Positions 25,191 through 33,251 are shown, counted from the stretch's first letter. The stretch: DNA of 48,404 nt from DTYU01 sp040757355 (GCA_040757355.1 JBFLWY010000022.1:1-48404), one strand, 5' to 3'. Numbers and translations are program-made. The notes: a model not told the origin generated them from the letters alone.

Positions 25191-25477
25191 TCGTGAACGA
25201 CTTCTTCTTCTGATTCCTCCGGTTCGCTGCCGTTTTGTTTTATTTCGCTTCCGGTCTCTTCTGGGGCTCCGGTTTTCTCGTCAAGCTCCCACTTAATCTC
25301 CAGCTCTACCTCTTTTTTCCCCTTCCTCGCTTCGGCTTCAAACTCCACTTCGGCTTTCTCCGGCAGTTCCACTGTTGTTTTGTCTATTGTTAGTTTACCT
25401 TCTTTAATCTGTGCTACAACACTTTCGAGAAAAGCAGCGAGTTCTTCCCTTGTCTTAACCCATTTTAGCTTTGTCAA
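25160..25477 (-). CDS. amphi-Trp domain protein with repeat-derived C-terminus
   Basis: A small soluble protein of the amphi-Trp type (function unknown). The core WVKTREELAAFLESVVAQIKEGKLTI, a beta segment TVELPEKAEVEFEAEARKGKKEVELEIKW and an acidic tail are visible. The likely start is TTG 25477 with GGAGG 8 nt upstream; a GTG at 25486 is too close to that site. The last 13 residues (VVHDPALNGLLAL) and the stop codon are encoded by the flank and end of a palindromic repeat, so the native C-terminus appears to have been replaced. The coding frame reads the repeat on the minus strand. Confidence 0.75.
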   Translation of the reverse strand: MTKLKWVKTREELAAFLESVVAQIKEGKLTIDKTTVELPEKAEVEFEAEARKGKKEVELEIKWELDEKTGAPEETGSEIKQNGSEPEESEEEVVHDPALNGLLAL

Positions 25478-25692
25478 GACATACACCTCCGTGCTGAATT
25501 TTAGACTTCCCGTTTCCTTTAAGCTTATACAAAAGGAAAAGGTTGCCGCTGCATAGATATTACAGATTTCGGCTCAAGGTTATTATATCCTCCAAATTGT
25601 TCTACAAAATGGTCTTTGACCAGACTTGATTTACTAAGGCGAGTTAAGCATAATTAAGTCACACCGGTTAATCCTAAATCTGCCGGAAATAA

Positions 25693-26541
25693 ATGTCGAG
25701 GTCGGTCGTGAATAAGAGTTGGGGGCAGTGGTTTTTAACAGACGTAAAGCGGGCCGTTAAGGACTACGAGATGATTTCCCCGGGGGACGAGGTGGCGGTC
25801 GGCCTCTCCGGCGGAAAGGACAGTATGGCGCTGTTGTATGTTCTGGCTTACCTGCGGGATTACTCCCATCTCTCTTTTTCGCTAAAGGCCGTCCATGTTG
25901 ACGCCGGGTGGGGAACGGTTGATTACTCCTCGCTTAAAGCATTTTGTACGGCCAAAGGAGTAACACTGTATACCGTAAGGTACCCTATCGCACAGATCAT
26001 TGCCGAAAGAGAGGAAAAGAGCGCCTGTTCCCTTTGCGCAAAGCTGCGGTCCGGCCTGCTGAACTCGCGCGCCAAAGAATTGGGTTGCAACCGGGTGGCT
26101 CTGGGACACCACCTTGATGACGTGATTGAGACCTTTTTCTTGAACCTGCTATACGCAGGGAGTATCAAGACCTTCCGTCCGGCGGTATACCTTGACCGGA
26201 TAGGGCTTTACCTCATCAGGCCGTTCAGTTACCTGCCGGAGCGGAAGTTGGCTGCGCTGGTTGCGCAGGAGAACATACCGGTGATACCGCCCGCCTGCCC
26301 TTATGCCGGCAAGACGAGACGGGAGAGCATGAAAGACATTGTCAGGTGCATCACCGAAAGGTATCCTGAGTTTCGCGCCCGCTTCAGGTGTGCACTGGAA
26401 AACGTCAGCTTTAACGACCTCTGGCAGCAGCGCCGGGCGAAAACATCCCGTATTCTGGATAATAGCGAGGAAAGACTGAACGGAGGGGTCAATGGTGATT
26501 GTGACCACGGCAGAGGTGATCCCGGGCAGGGAGATCGGTGA
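25693..26541 (+). CDS. TtcA-like tRNA thiolation/PP-loop ATPase
   Basis: PP-loop ATPase of the TtcA/TilS superfamily that probably thiolates a tRNA cytidine or similar base. The ATP motif is GLSGGKDSMALL (residues 37-48). A CxxC pair (C112, C115; ACSLCAKLR) and C202 (PPACPYAGKTRRES) match the three cysteines that bind a 4Fe-4S cluster in TtcA. GHHLDDVIETFFLNLLY is the conserved family block. The first Met at 25693 has only a weak site; a GTG at 25708 is an alternative. The last 50 bp overlap the next gene, which has its own GGAGG, and the C-terminal tail after about residue 255 is unconserved in appearance. Confidence 0.85.
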   Translation: MSRSVVNKSWGQWFLTDVKRAVKDYEMISPGDEVAVGLSGGKDSMALLYVLAYLRDYSHLSFSLKAVHVDAGWGTVDYSSLKAFCTAKGVTLYTVRYPIAQIIAEREEKSACSLCAKLRSGLLNSRAKELGCNRVALGHHLDDVIETFFLNLLYAGSIKTFRPAVYLDRIGLYLIRPFSYLPERKLAALVAQENIPVIPPACPYAGKTRRESMKDIVRCITERYPEFRARFRCALENVSFNDLWQQRRAKTSRILDNSEERLNGGVNGDCDHGRGDPGQGDR

Positions 26542-26815
26542 AACGCTCGGTGTCGTGATGGGTAGCACCGTCAGGGCACGCTGGTTCGGCAGAGACATTG
26601 CCGCAGCGCTTAAGCAGATCGTCGGCGGCGAGATCAAGAGCTATACCGACATGATGGAAGCGGCACGAAAACAGGCGCTGAACCGCTTAACGGAGGAGGC
26701 GGCCGGGCTTGGTGCGGACGCAGTGATCGCGGTGCGCTTTACTTCGACCCAGATTATGACTGGTGCGGCAGAAATTTTGGCGTACGGTACGGCCGTCCGT
26801 CTGAAAGGTAGATAG
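26492..26815 (+). CDS. YbjQ/UPF0145 family protein
   Basis: A 107-residue protein of the YbjQ/UPF0145 family, sometimes called heavy-metal-binding, which forms homopentamers; its role is unknown. The family pattern is clear: MVIVTTAEVIPGREIGETLGVVMGSTVRA, a central EARKQALNRLTEEAAGLGADAVIAVRF, and a closing ILAYGTAVRL. The ATG has GGAGGGG 4-8 nt upstream and lies inside the end of the TtcA-like gene, suggesting translational coupling. Confidence 0.88.
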   Translation: MVIVTTAEVIPGREIGETLGVVMGSTVRARWFGRDIAAALKQIVGGEIKSYTDMMEAARKQALNRLTEEAAGLGADAVIAVRFTSTQIMTGAAEILAYGTAVRLKGR

Positions 26816-26997
26816 GTGGCCGGTGAAGGGACAAGGTGCTGAAAACCACCGTCAAAAAGGGCCGCAAGGGCGCCGAATATGTTTCGGTTTAATTGGAAGG
26901 AATAACCAATTGGCGGTTGAATTACCAAGGTTGGACTAAGCGATCCGGATAAGCAGCTCCATGCCGAGAAGAGATTTCGATAGAAAGGATTGATCGT

Positions 26998-27777
26998 TTG
27001 ATAGTTGCCGGCGTTGATGTCGGTTCGCTTTCGACGGAAGCGGTAGTGTTTTCAAACAACGGTATCGCCGCTTACAGTATCCTGCCCACGGGGGCGAACA
27101 GCAGGCGGGCCGCCGAGCGGGCGCTGGTCGAGGCGTTAGGAACGGCCGGTATCCAACGTGAGCAGGTGGATTTTGTTGTAGCTACCGGGTACGGGCGGAT
27201 TAACGTGCCTTTTGCCGACCGGCGGGTAACCGAGATCACCTGTCACGGGCGGGGAGCGGTACACGTCATTCCCGGTGCCCGGACCATTATCGATATCGGC
27301 GGCCAGGATTCAAAGGTTATTCGGGTGGGTCCCCGTGGAGAGGTTGAAGACTTCGCGATGAACGACAAATGCGCGGCAGGCACCGGCCGTTTTTTGGAGG
27401 TTATGGCGCGGGCATTGGAAACAGACCTGAGGGGCTTCAACATGTTGGCCGAAAAAGGAGAAAAGCCGGCGGTCGTGAGTAGTGTCTGTACGGTTTTTGC
27501 AGAGTCCGAGGTCGTTTCACTGATCAGTCAAGGGACGCCTCGTGAGGAAATCGCTCTCGGGCTTTGCGAGGCAGTGGCAGACCGGGTTGCAGCGCTGGGT
27601 CACCGTGTCGGCCTTGTTGAAAAGGTTGTGATGACCGGCGGGGTGGCGAAAAACACCAGCGTTGTAGCGGCCGTCTCTCGAAAACTCGGTGTTGAACTGG
27701 CCATCCCTGCTGAGCCGCAGATTGTAGGCGCCCTTGGCGCGGCTCTGATCGCGCTTGAACTCTGTGTGACAGTCTAA
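26998..27777 (+). CDS. HgdC/BcrA-type ATP-dependent activase (orphan)
   Basis: ASKHA-fold ATPase of the CoA-substrate-specific activase family (HgdC, BcrA/D, BadF). Known members use ATP to inject an electron into 2-hydroxyacyl-CoA dehydratases or benzoyl-CoA reductases. VAGVDVGSLSTEAVV is the phosphate-1 loop, IIDIGGQDSKVIRV the phosphate-2 loop, and C125 (NDKCAAGTG) and C164 (SSVCTVFAESEV) are the cysteines that hold the dimer's 4Fe-4S cluster. The start is TTG with AGAAAGGA upstream. No dehydratase subunits are nearby; similar stand-alone activases occur in many anaerobes with unknown targets. It converges on the DUF456 gene with a 4-bp overlap. Confidence 0.9.
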   Translation: MIVAGVDVGSLSTEAVVFSNNGIAAYSILPTGANSRRAAERALVEALGTAGIQREQVDFVVATGYGRINVPFADRRVTEITCHGRGAVHVIPGARTIIDIGGQDSKVIRVGPRGEVEDFAMNDKCAAGTGRFLEVMARALETDLRGFNMLAEKGEKPAVVSSVCTVFAESEVVSLISQGTPREEIALGLCEAVADRVAALGHRVGLVEKVVMTGGVAKNTSVVAAVSRKLGVELAIPAEPQIVGALGAALIALELCVTV

Positions 27778-28250
27778 AAAACCGTCAGGAAGAACCAGAT
27801 GATCATCGCCGTTTCGATTCCTATTTTCACAAGGGTACCGCCAAGGAAGCCGAGAAGAGAACCTATGCCGACGCGCACGGCGTGAGCGGAGCGGCGCGAG
27901 GAAAGCAGCTCACCTGAAAAGGCGCCGAGGAATGGGCCGAGGATAATCCCGACCGGGCCGAAAAAAGCTCCGACAAGCAGTCCGACGGCTCCGCCCCAGA
28001 TGGCTGCTTTGGAACCGCCGTAGCGGGCGACGCCCCAGGCGTTGGCAAGGTAATCGACGGCGAAAGTAAGGCAAACCGCCGCGGCCTGCCCGATGAAAAA
28101 GTAGATCGAAAGGTTTTCAAACCCGGCCAAGAGGCCGTAAACCAACATTCCGATTAGAATGAGCGGTGCTCCGGGTAATACAGGGAGGATGGTGCCGGCA
28201 AGCCCTGCCAGGAAAAGGATCACGGCAAGGACGAGTCCAATAGTAGCCAT
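27774..28250 (-). CDS. DUF456 membrane protein
   Basis: A small integral membrane protein of the DUF456 family, function unknown. About 158 residues carry four or five hydrophobic segments, with the family's repeated glycine-rich stretch (GGAVGLLVGAFFGPVGIILGPFLGAFSGE) and GVARYGGSKAAIWG. The start is ATG 28250 with GCAGGTG upstream; the frame extends five codons further to a TTG at 28265. It is transcribed toward the activase gene and overlaps its stop by 4 bp. Confidence 0.82.
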   Translation of the reverse strand: MATIGLVLAVILFLAGLAGTILPVLPGAPLILIGMLVYGLLAGFENLSIYFFIGQAAAVCLTFAVDYLANAWGVARYGGSKAAIWGGAVGLLVGAFFGPVGIILGPFLGAFSGELLSSRRSAHAVRVGIGSLLGFLGGTLVKIGIETAMIIWFFLTVF

Positions 28251-28338
28251 TTTTTTCACCTGCAAATTTTTTATCTAGACTAACAAATTAGCCTTTAACG
28301 GTCAACAGGATAACTGCTTCCAACCACGGAGGTAATCC

Positions 28339-29178
28339 ATGATAAACGGTGTTCTGACTGCCGAACTCTTTATGCCGGGTACTTCTTCGCTGAAAGAGAA
28401 ACGCCACCGGCTTAAGAGTTTGCGCGAACGGCTGCGCCTGCGGTTTAACGTGGCCGTGGCTGAGATCCAGAACCAAAATTCATGGCAGCGTGCAACACTG
28501 GCCGTAGCTGCCGTTGCTAATGAGGCGGTGCACATCCACCGGTTGTTTCACGAGGTGGTGGATTTTATTGACGGTTACCGGGACACCGTGCTGAATGACT
28601 ATCAGGTTGACCTGTACGGTTTTTACCTGGGCAGCGAAAAGGGTTTTGAAATGAAGAAGGCAGTTAACGGTGGATTAATACTGATCACGGGCGGCGTCCG
28701 CAGCGGCAAGAGTGCTTTTGCAGAATCACTGTTTAAAGGGGTTCGAAGGGTGGTTTACGCTGCTACTGCGATTGCTGCCGACGAGGAGACGGCGGCGCGG
28801 ATAGCCGCTTGTAAGGCCCGGCGCCCTTCTTCCTGGGAGACGGTCGAAGAGCCGATCGATCTGGTCGCGGTAGCCCGGATGACCCCAACAGAAGCACCAT
28901 TGTTAGTGGACTCCCTTGGGGTCTGGGTCTCTAATCTTCTCAATGAAGAGATTCCGGAGACAGAGATTAACAAACGGGTGGACGAGTTTCTCCAGGCGGT
29001 TGTCGAAAGGCAGAAAACGACGGTAGTGGTTACGAATGAGGTAGGGATGGGAACCGTGCCGCCATGTCCCTCAGGACGCATTTGGGATGTGCTCGGCAGC
29101 GTAAACCAGCAGGTCTCTGAGGCAGCAGACTCGGTATACCTGTTGATTTGCGGTATCCCTATCGCGGTCAAGCCATAA
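28339..29178 (+). CDS. DUF503-CobU fusion protein
   Basis: One continuous 279-codon frame joins two normally separate proteins. Residues 1 to about 95 are DUF503/YlxP-like (FMPGTSSLKEKRHRLKSLRERLRLRFNVAVAE). From about 105 the frame is CobU-like, the adenosylcobinamide kinase/guanylyltransferase of cobalamin synthesis: P-loop LITGGVRSGKSAFAESL, VYAATAIAADEE, RRPSSWETVEEP, VVVTNEVGMGTVPP and NQQVSEAADSVYLLICGIP. The position of the guanylylated histidine (HH in Salmonella CobU) reads AC in RIAACKARRP, so guanylyl transfer is doubtful. ATG 28651 with GAAAAGGG upstream could start CobU alone. No other cobalamin genes are in the window. Confidence 0.82.
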   Translation: MINGVLTAELFMPGTSSLKEKRHRLKSLRERLRLRFNVAVAEIQNQNSWQRATLAVAAVANEAVHIHRLFHEVVDFIDGYRDTVLNDYQVDLYGFYLGSEKGFEMKKAVNGGLILITGGVRSGKSAFAESLFKGVRRVVYAATAIAADEETAARIAACKARRPSSWETVEEPIDLVAVARMTPTEAPLLVDSLGVWVSNLLNEEIPETEINKRVDEFLQAVVERQKTTVVVTNEVGMGTVPPCPSGRIWDVLGSVNQQVSEAADSVYLLICGIPIAVKP

Positions 29179-29447
29179 ATATTTTACCAATAATTCGGAG
29201 AGGAAAAACCTTCGCCTGATGGAGGATTTTTGTCGGCTCGTGGAGAATAGCGTTCGTTACAATCAATCGCTGTTTGTTCCCGCAAGGTGGTGGGAGACTC
29301 TGACAAATAAAGCTACAAGGGCCCCGGGATCACATATACGATAAAGGTAAAGTGAGCGTGGAGGCCGGAGGTCGCGTACAGAAAAAACCAATGGGTATTT
29401 ATCACTGGCGACTTCCTTCTGTTTCTATCTGCCAAGGGGGTTGGTTC
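29179..29447 (+). other. intergenic region before dnaD
   Basis: 269 bp with no gene. Just after the CobU stop, AAAAACCTTC and GAGGATTTTT (about 29205-29235) can form a terminator-like hairpin. I see no convincing promoter. Confidence 0.4.
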
Positions 29448-30254
29448 ATGCCGGAGAAGATAGCGGGTAAGAAACCGGTAAAGCAGTACCGCGAGGGGAA
29501 CATCGTCAGTACTTTTGGTACCGACCTGATGTTAAGCGGGGGTATTTTCATACCCAACCTCCTCCTTCGTTTCTATAAAAAGCTCGGCATAAGTGATACC
29601 GGAATGATGCTCCTTATGCAGATTCTTCGCTTGCGTACGGAGGAGTCTAAACTGCACGTCGATACAAGCGAACTTGCTGAATACCTAACTGCGAAGGAAG
29701 AAGTTTTGAGTCGCGAGCTTCAGGACCTTCTAGACCGGGAGATTCTTGCGATCAGTGAGTATTACGACGGGGAAGGGATTGTTGAGGGGTACGATTTCCA
29801 ACCGCTTTTTGAAAAGCTTTCAGAGGTGTGGGCCTGTGCGAAAATGGCCGAAATCCAAGAGATACAGGAATTGCTAAAGGGTGAGGGCGGTGGCGCAGCC
29901 CCCGAAGATCTGGTTTTCGGCGAGCTGTACCGGGCGTTTGAGAAGGAGTTCGGGCGGCCGCTCAGCCCGATTGAGGCAGAGCAGGTGCTGAAGTGGCGGC
30001 GCGAGATGGCCCCCGAGTTGGTACTGGAGGCGCTTCGCCGGGCAGTGCTGCTTGGAAAGCGTAATTTTAAGTACATCGGCACGATTTTATTAGAATGGCA
30101 AAAAAACAACCTCCAGACGCTGGCGGAGGTTGAGGAATATGACCAGAATTTCGCAGCCAGCCGCAAGCGGAAAAGAAAAGCGGCCGTGTCCACAAGAGAT
30201 AATGCTGAGAGAGAAAAGAAAAGGGCGCTTATTAAGACCCTCTATTTGAGCTAA
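29448..30254 (+). CDS. DnaD-domain primosomal protein
   Basis: A DnaD-like replication restart/initiation protein that helps load the replicative helicase in Gram-positive bacteria. The N-terminal winged-helix (about 20-120; FIPNLLLRFYKKLGISDTGMML, LAEYLTAKEEVLSRELQDL) and the C-terminal DnaB_2-type domain with YRAFEKEFGRPLSPIEAEQVLKW and LGKRNFKYIGTILLEWQKNN (a YxxxILxxW hallmark) are plain. A basic tail (SRKRKRKA) follows. The start is ATG 29448 with AGGGGGTT about 7 nt upstream; the longer frame from 29352 lacks a ribosome site. The helicase loader follows, a conserved pair. Confidence 0.88.
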   Translation: MPEKIAGKKPVKQYREGNIVSTFGTDLMLSGGIFIPNLLLRFYKKLGISDTGMMLLMQILRLRTEESKLHVDTSELAEYLTAKEEVLSRELQDLLDREILAISEYYDGEGIVEGYDFQPLFEKLSEVWACAKMAEIQEIQELLKGEGGGAAPEDLVFGELYRAFEKEFGRPLSPIEAEQVLKWRREMAPELVLEALRRAVLLGKRNFKYIGTILLEWQKNNLQTLAEVEEYDQNFAASRKRKRKAAVSTRDNAEREKKRALIKTLYLS

Positions 30255-30356
30255 GGGGAATGCCTCGGTTTTGAGTTCCCGGTTGTGGTTGTATTTTGGG
30301 GGGCCGTTGGTACGGATGGGATTCTAAGCCGGCCTGAGTGGTGTGGGTTAAGGGGA

Positions 30357-30422
30357 GTTCGGGCGATAGCCCGAACTGTGGGGCTGGCCATAACCATTTC
30401 AACGGCCTCCTTTCAGGAGGCC
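30357..30422 (+). promoter_or_regulatory. two hairpins in the dnaD-loader leader, the second hiding the ribosome site
   Basis: GTTCGGGC/GCCCGAAC (30357-30376, loop GATA) is followed by GGCCTCCT/AGGAGGCC (30404-30422, 3-nt loop). The second stem contains the AGGAGG ribosome site of the helicase loader, so initiation should depend on opening it, for instance by a ribosome or protein. Confidence 0.6.
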
Positions 30423-30428
30423 TGTTTC

Positions 30429-31172
30429 GTGGAGGGTGTTTGCCGTGAATGCGGCGACCGTGGTTTGATCTTGAAAGGCGATGTGGCCGTACCTTGTGCA
30501 TGCACAAAGAGGAAGGCTGCGGGGTTTCGTTTCGCCCAAGCCCAGCTTACGCCGCTGATGCGCGAATACACCTTCGAGCGCTTTAACTTTGGGTACTATC
30601 CCCGAAACCGTAAAGCAGCGGAAAAAGGGATCACCTACTATGAATCGGCCAAACGTGCTTACAGCGCGGCCAAGGAGTTTGTAGAGCTTTTTCTTAAGGG
30701 AGAGGCACAGGAGGGACTTATCTTTACCGGCCAGGTCGGGACGGGCAAGACCTTCCTCGCCTGCTGCATAGCCAACGCTGTCCTGGAAGCAGGAAAAGAG
30801 GTCTTATTTGTCGCGGTACCGGATTTCCTTGACGAAATACGCGCCACCTACGACGAAGAGGCAGACGTTGCATACAGTGAGCATGAACTTCTCGGCCTTG
30901 CCAAAAGCATTCCTCTTTTAATCCTGGACGACCTGGGGGCCTTCATTTATACGGAGTGGGCCCGCCAGAAGATATACTCTATTCTGAACCACCGCCTGAA
31001 CCACCGCCTGCCGGTGGTGGTCACCACCAACGTGGCTCTTGAAGACCTCGAGGAATACCTCGGTGAACGGACCACCTCACGTCTCATTGAGATGTGCCGC
31101 CCATACCGCTTACTGGTGGAAAATGACATCCGTTTCGTACGCCGCCAGGAGCGCGAAAGCCGGCGGCGGTAA
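30429..31172 (+). CDS. DnaC/DnaI-type helicase loader ATPase
   Basis: AAA+ ATPase that loads the replicative helicase. An N-terminal cysteine cluster (CRECGDRG...PCAC, residues 5-24) looks like the zinc finger of DnaI-type loaders. The ATPase part has Walker A FTGQVGTGKTFLACCIANAV, Walker B LLILDDLGAF, sensor 1 VVVTTNVALEDLEEYLG and an arginine finger region TTSRLIEMCRPY. The start is GTG 30429, 8 nt after AGGAGG; the frame extends left to 30285 but without family residues. It is co-directional with the DnaD gene, and its ribosome site lies in a hairpin. Confidence 0.9.
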   Translation: MEGVCRECGDRGLILKGDVAVPCACTKRKAAGFRFAQAQLTPLMREYTFERFNFGYYPRNRKAAEKGITYYESAKRAYSAAKEFVELFLKGEAQEGLIFTGQVGTGKTFLACCIANAVLEAGKEVLFVAVPDFLDEIRATYDEEADVAYSEHELLGLAKSIPLLILDDLGAFIYTEWARQKIYSILNHRLNHRLPVVVTTNVALEDLEEYLGERTTSRLIEMCRPYRLLVENDIRFVRRQERESRRR

Positions 31173-31289
31173 CCAAATTATCCGTTTTAACAGATTTCCC
31201 GGGACTAGATTTTCAAACGGCGTCAGCTGGAAGGCCTCAAGCCGTCTGCATCATTTTTGACTCATGTAAAATAGACCCTTGCGCAATCA

Positions 31290-31312
31290 GCCCGGTATTG
31301 TTCACACCGGGC
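31290..31312 (+). terminator. hairpin after the helicase loader
   Basis: GCCCGGT pairs with ACCGGGC around a 9-nt loop, followed by CGATATTTTC. This is a weak intrinsic terminator about 120 bp after the loader stop. The rest of the 230-bp gap is without features. Confidence 0.5.
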
Positions 31313-31404
31313 CGATATTTTCATATTCTGCATAAAGGCCGGCATGCTTTCAAGAGAGGACTTTGAGGCAGTGTAACTATGAATAAGCGGATGGGGGCTT
31401 TTAG

Positions 31405-32121
31405 ATGCCTTTAGACTTCCCGCTCAGGGTTTTGACTTACAATATCAGACACTGCAAGGGGCTCGACGGGAAGGTTTCGCTTTGCCGGGTGGCTGCGGTA
31501 ATACGGTCTGCCGGCGCCGACCTTGTGGCCCTCCAGGAAGTTGATGCCTTCTCATCCCGGAGCGGTTTTCGGCACCAGGCGGCCGCCCTTGGGCGGCAAC
31601 TTAACATGTGGAGTGTTTACGGTCCCACGAGGAAAACATTCAAGCTGGCGCAGTTCGGAAACGCAATCTTGGGAAAATGGAACCTAGCGGAAACTTTTCA
31701 ACATAAACTGCCCGGAAGAGGCGAAGCACGAGGTCTGCTCGGTGTGACAGTCACCGGCAACGGAATGAAGGTAAACTTTGTTACTACGCACCTCGGCCTG
31801 GATGAAAAGGATCGCGAGGAACAAGTCGGGAAAATTGTTGAGGTTTTGCGAGATACGACAATGCCGTTTATCTTTTGCGGTGATTTTAACTGCCATCCGG
31901 GCGCCGGAGAACTCGTCCCCCTCTATTCACTGGCGCGGGACGCCGCCGAAGTATTTGGCACGGATGCCCCGACCTTTCCGGCCGGGCGGCCCGGGGCGAG
32001 GATTGATTATGTATTTATATCGTCACACTGGTCCGTCCTGAGCGTCGAAGTGCTTGAGACTGACGCTTCGGATCATCTGCCGGTGCTCGCTAAACTGGAG
32101 CCGACCGCGGGTTCGTATTGA
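31405..32121 (+). CDS. endonuclease/exonuclease/phosphatase (EEP) family hydrolase
   Basis: A 238-residue metal-dependent phosphoesterase of the DNase I/EEP fold. The catalytic motifs appear in order: LTYNIRHCKGLDGKVSL (Asn), LVALQEVD (metal-binding Glu), VTTHLGLD (His), FIFCGDFNCHPG (catalytic Asp and Asn) and DASDHLPVLAKL (Asp-His dyad). There is no signal peptide, so it acts in the cytoplasm; the substrate (nucleic acid, sugar phosphate or phospholipid) cannot be told. The ATG has GGGGG 7 nt upstream. It stands alone between two terminator-like regions. Confidence 0.88.
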   Translation: MPLDFPLRVLTYNIRHCKGLDGKVSLCRVAAVIRSAGADLVALQEVDAFSSRSGFRHQAAALGRQLNMWSVYGPTRKTFKLAQFGNAILGKWNLAETFQHKLPGRGEARGLLGVTVTGNGMKVNFVTTHLGLDEKDREEQVGKIVEVLRDTTMPFIFCGDFNCHPGAGELVPLYSLARDAAEVFGTDAPTFPAGRPGARIDYVFISSHWSVLSVEVLETDASDHLPVLAKLEPTAGSY

Positions 32122-32396
32122 GGTGAAGAGGAGTCCCTCGGGGAGGCACGCTCTTTTACCAAATGGTTTTCCTGGAGACGGTTGGACAGGCTTGGAACAA
32201 GATGAAGCTTTAGGGCGATTTGCCGTAATTTTAGGAGAAAACTTGCCAAAAAATCTTCCGTATTACAGTTTTTTAGTTCAAATCTGGAATAGCCAGCTTC
32301 CTTTTAGAGATAAAATGACAATATATCCAACAAACCGACAAACCCGCCAGTAACCTATAATGGAGCAAAATACCGTAAAATTGCATGGAATACCGG
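32122..32396. other. intergenic stretch with no gene
   Basis: 275 bp, AT-rich toward the right, with no coding frame that looks like protein. TATAAT at 32356-32361 is a possible -10 for the CAP-domain gene, without a good -35. Confidence 0.35.
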
Positions 32397-32466
32397 TTTT
32401 GACTGTAAATCCCCTTTTAATTAGAATTAGCCATAACTGGTGTCGGCCAGTCAAAATTAAAAGGGG
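32397..32466 (+). promoter_or_regulatory. folded leader, possible pseudoknot, over the CAP-gene ribosome site
   Basis: Two helices interleave. TTTTGACTG (32397-32405) can pair with CAGTCAAAA (32448-32456), and CCCCTTTTAATT (32411-32422) pairs perfectly with AATTAAAAGGGG (32455-32466). The second 3' arm contains the GGGG ribosome site 9 nt before the ATG. The crossing order is that of an H-type pseudoknot, or of two alternative structures. It looks like a translational switch of unknown ligand. Confidence 0.5.
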
Positions 32467-32474
32467 GTCATATA

Positions 32475-33251
32475 ATGAAAAAGGCTCTAACAAGAAAGCT
32501 TCTCTTGGTTGTTGCACTGATTTTGGCAGTGGTGGTACCAACGGGGGTGGCCCATGCATACCTTTCGGCCTCAGATTACTACGCCCAGTGGGAAAAATAC
32601 GGAATACGCTACACCAAAGTTTATACAGGTTCGCCAGTGAACCCCGGTACTGTACAACCGGCTCCGATTAGCACTCCGACAACGGGACCGGCTGTTAATA
32701 CTAACAACTTATGGTTATCCCGTTCCGATTACTATTCCCGGATACTCAACAGCCGGTTTTATTCTCCTACCCCGTCCTCGGGTACGGCGCCGAGTACGCC
32801 GGCAGACGACGGCAGTACAGGTAATCCCTCCGCACCACCACCGGGTGATGCCGGTGATGTGGGTTCCCTTACTCCCGATGAAAGGGTCCTATTCGACTTG
32901 GCTAACCAGGAAAGGGTTAAAGCAGGATTGCACACCTTTAAGGTAGACGCCCGCCTGGTAAGGCTTGCGCGCTTGAAAAGCCAGGATATGTACGAGAATA
33001 ATTACTTCGGCCACATTTCACCCACTTACGGTTCCCCTTATGATATGGAAAGAGATGCAGGCATTTCGGCGAGGGTCATGGGAGCGGAAAACATCGCCCG
33101 GTGTGCGACCGTCGAAAGGGCGCACCACCTTTTCATGGAGAGTGAGGGGCACCGCGCCAATATACTGGACCCCAGGCATGACTCGATCGGGATCGGGGTC
33201 GTGTCTACGCCTTACGGAGTTTATGTAACCCAGCTATTCATAGGTGATTAA
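32475..33251 (+). CDS. secreted CAP/SCP-domain (YkwD-like) protein
   Basis: A secreted protein with a C-terminal CAP domain, common in spore-forming Bacillota and often linked to spore or cell-surface functions. Residues 1-28 are a signal peptide ending in GVAHA. Residues 30-130 are a low-complexity Pro/Ser/Thr linker with two copies of an SDYY motif (SASDYYAQW, SRSDYYSRI). The CAP domain (about 135-258) has LANQERVKAGL, the ligand histidine in NNYFGHISPTYGSP, GAENIARC and SEGHRANILDPRHDSIGIGV with the second histidine. A folded leader controls its ribosome site. Confidence 0.88.
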   Translation: MKKALTRKLLLVVALILAVVVPTGVAHAYLSASDYYAQWEKYGIRYTKVYTGSPVNPGTVQPAPISTPTTGPAVNTNNLWLSRSDYYSRILNSRFYSPTPSSGTAPSTPADDGSTGNPSAPPPGDAGDVGSLTPDERVLFDLANQERVKAGLHTFKVDARLVRLARLKSQDMYENNYFGHISPTYGSPYDMERDAGISARVMGAENIARCATVERAHHLFMESEGHRANILDPRHDSIGIGVVSTPYGVYVTQLFIGD

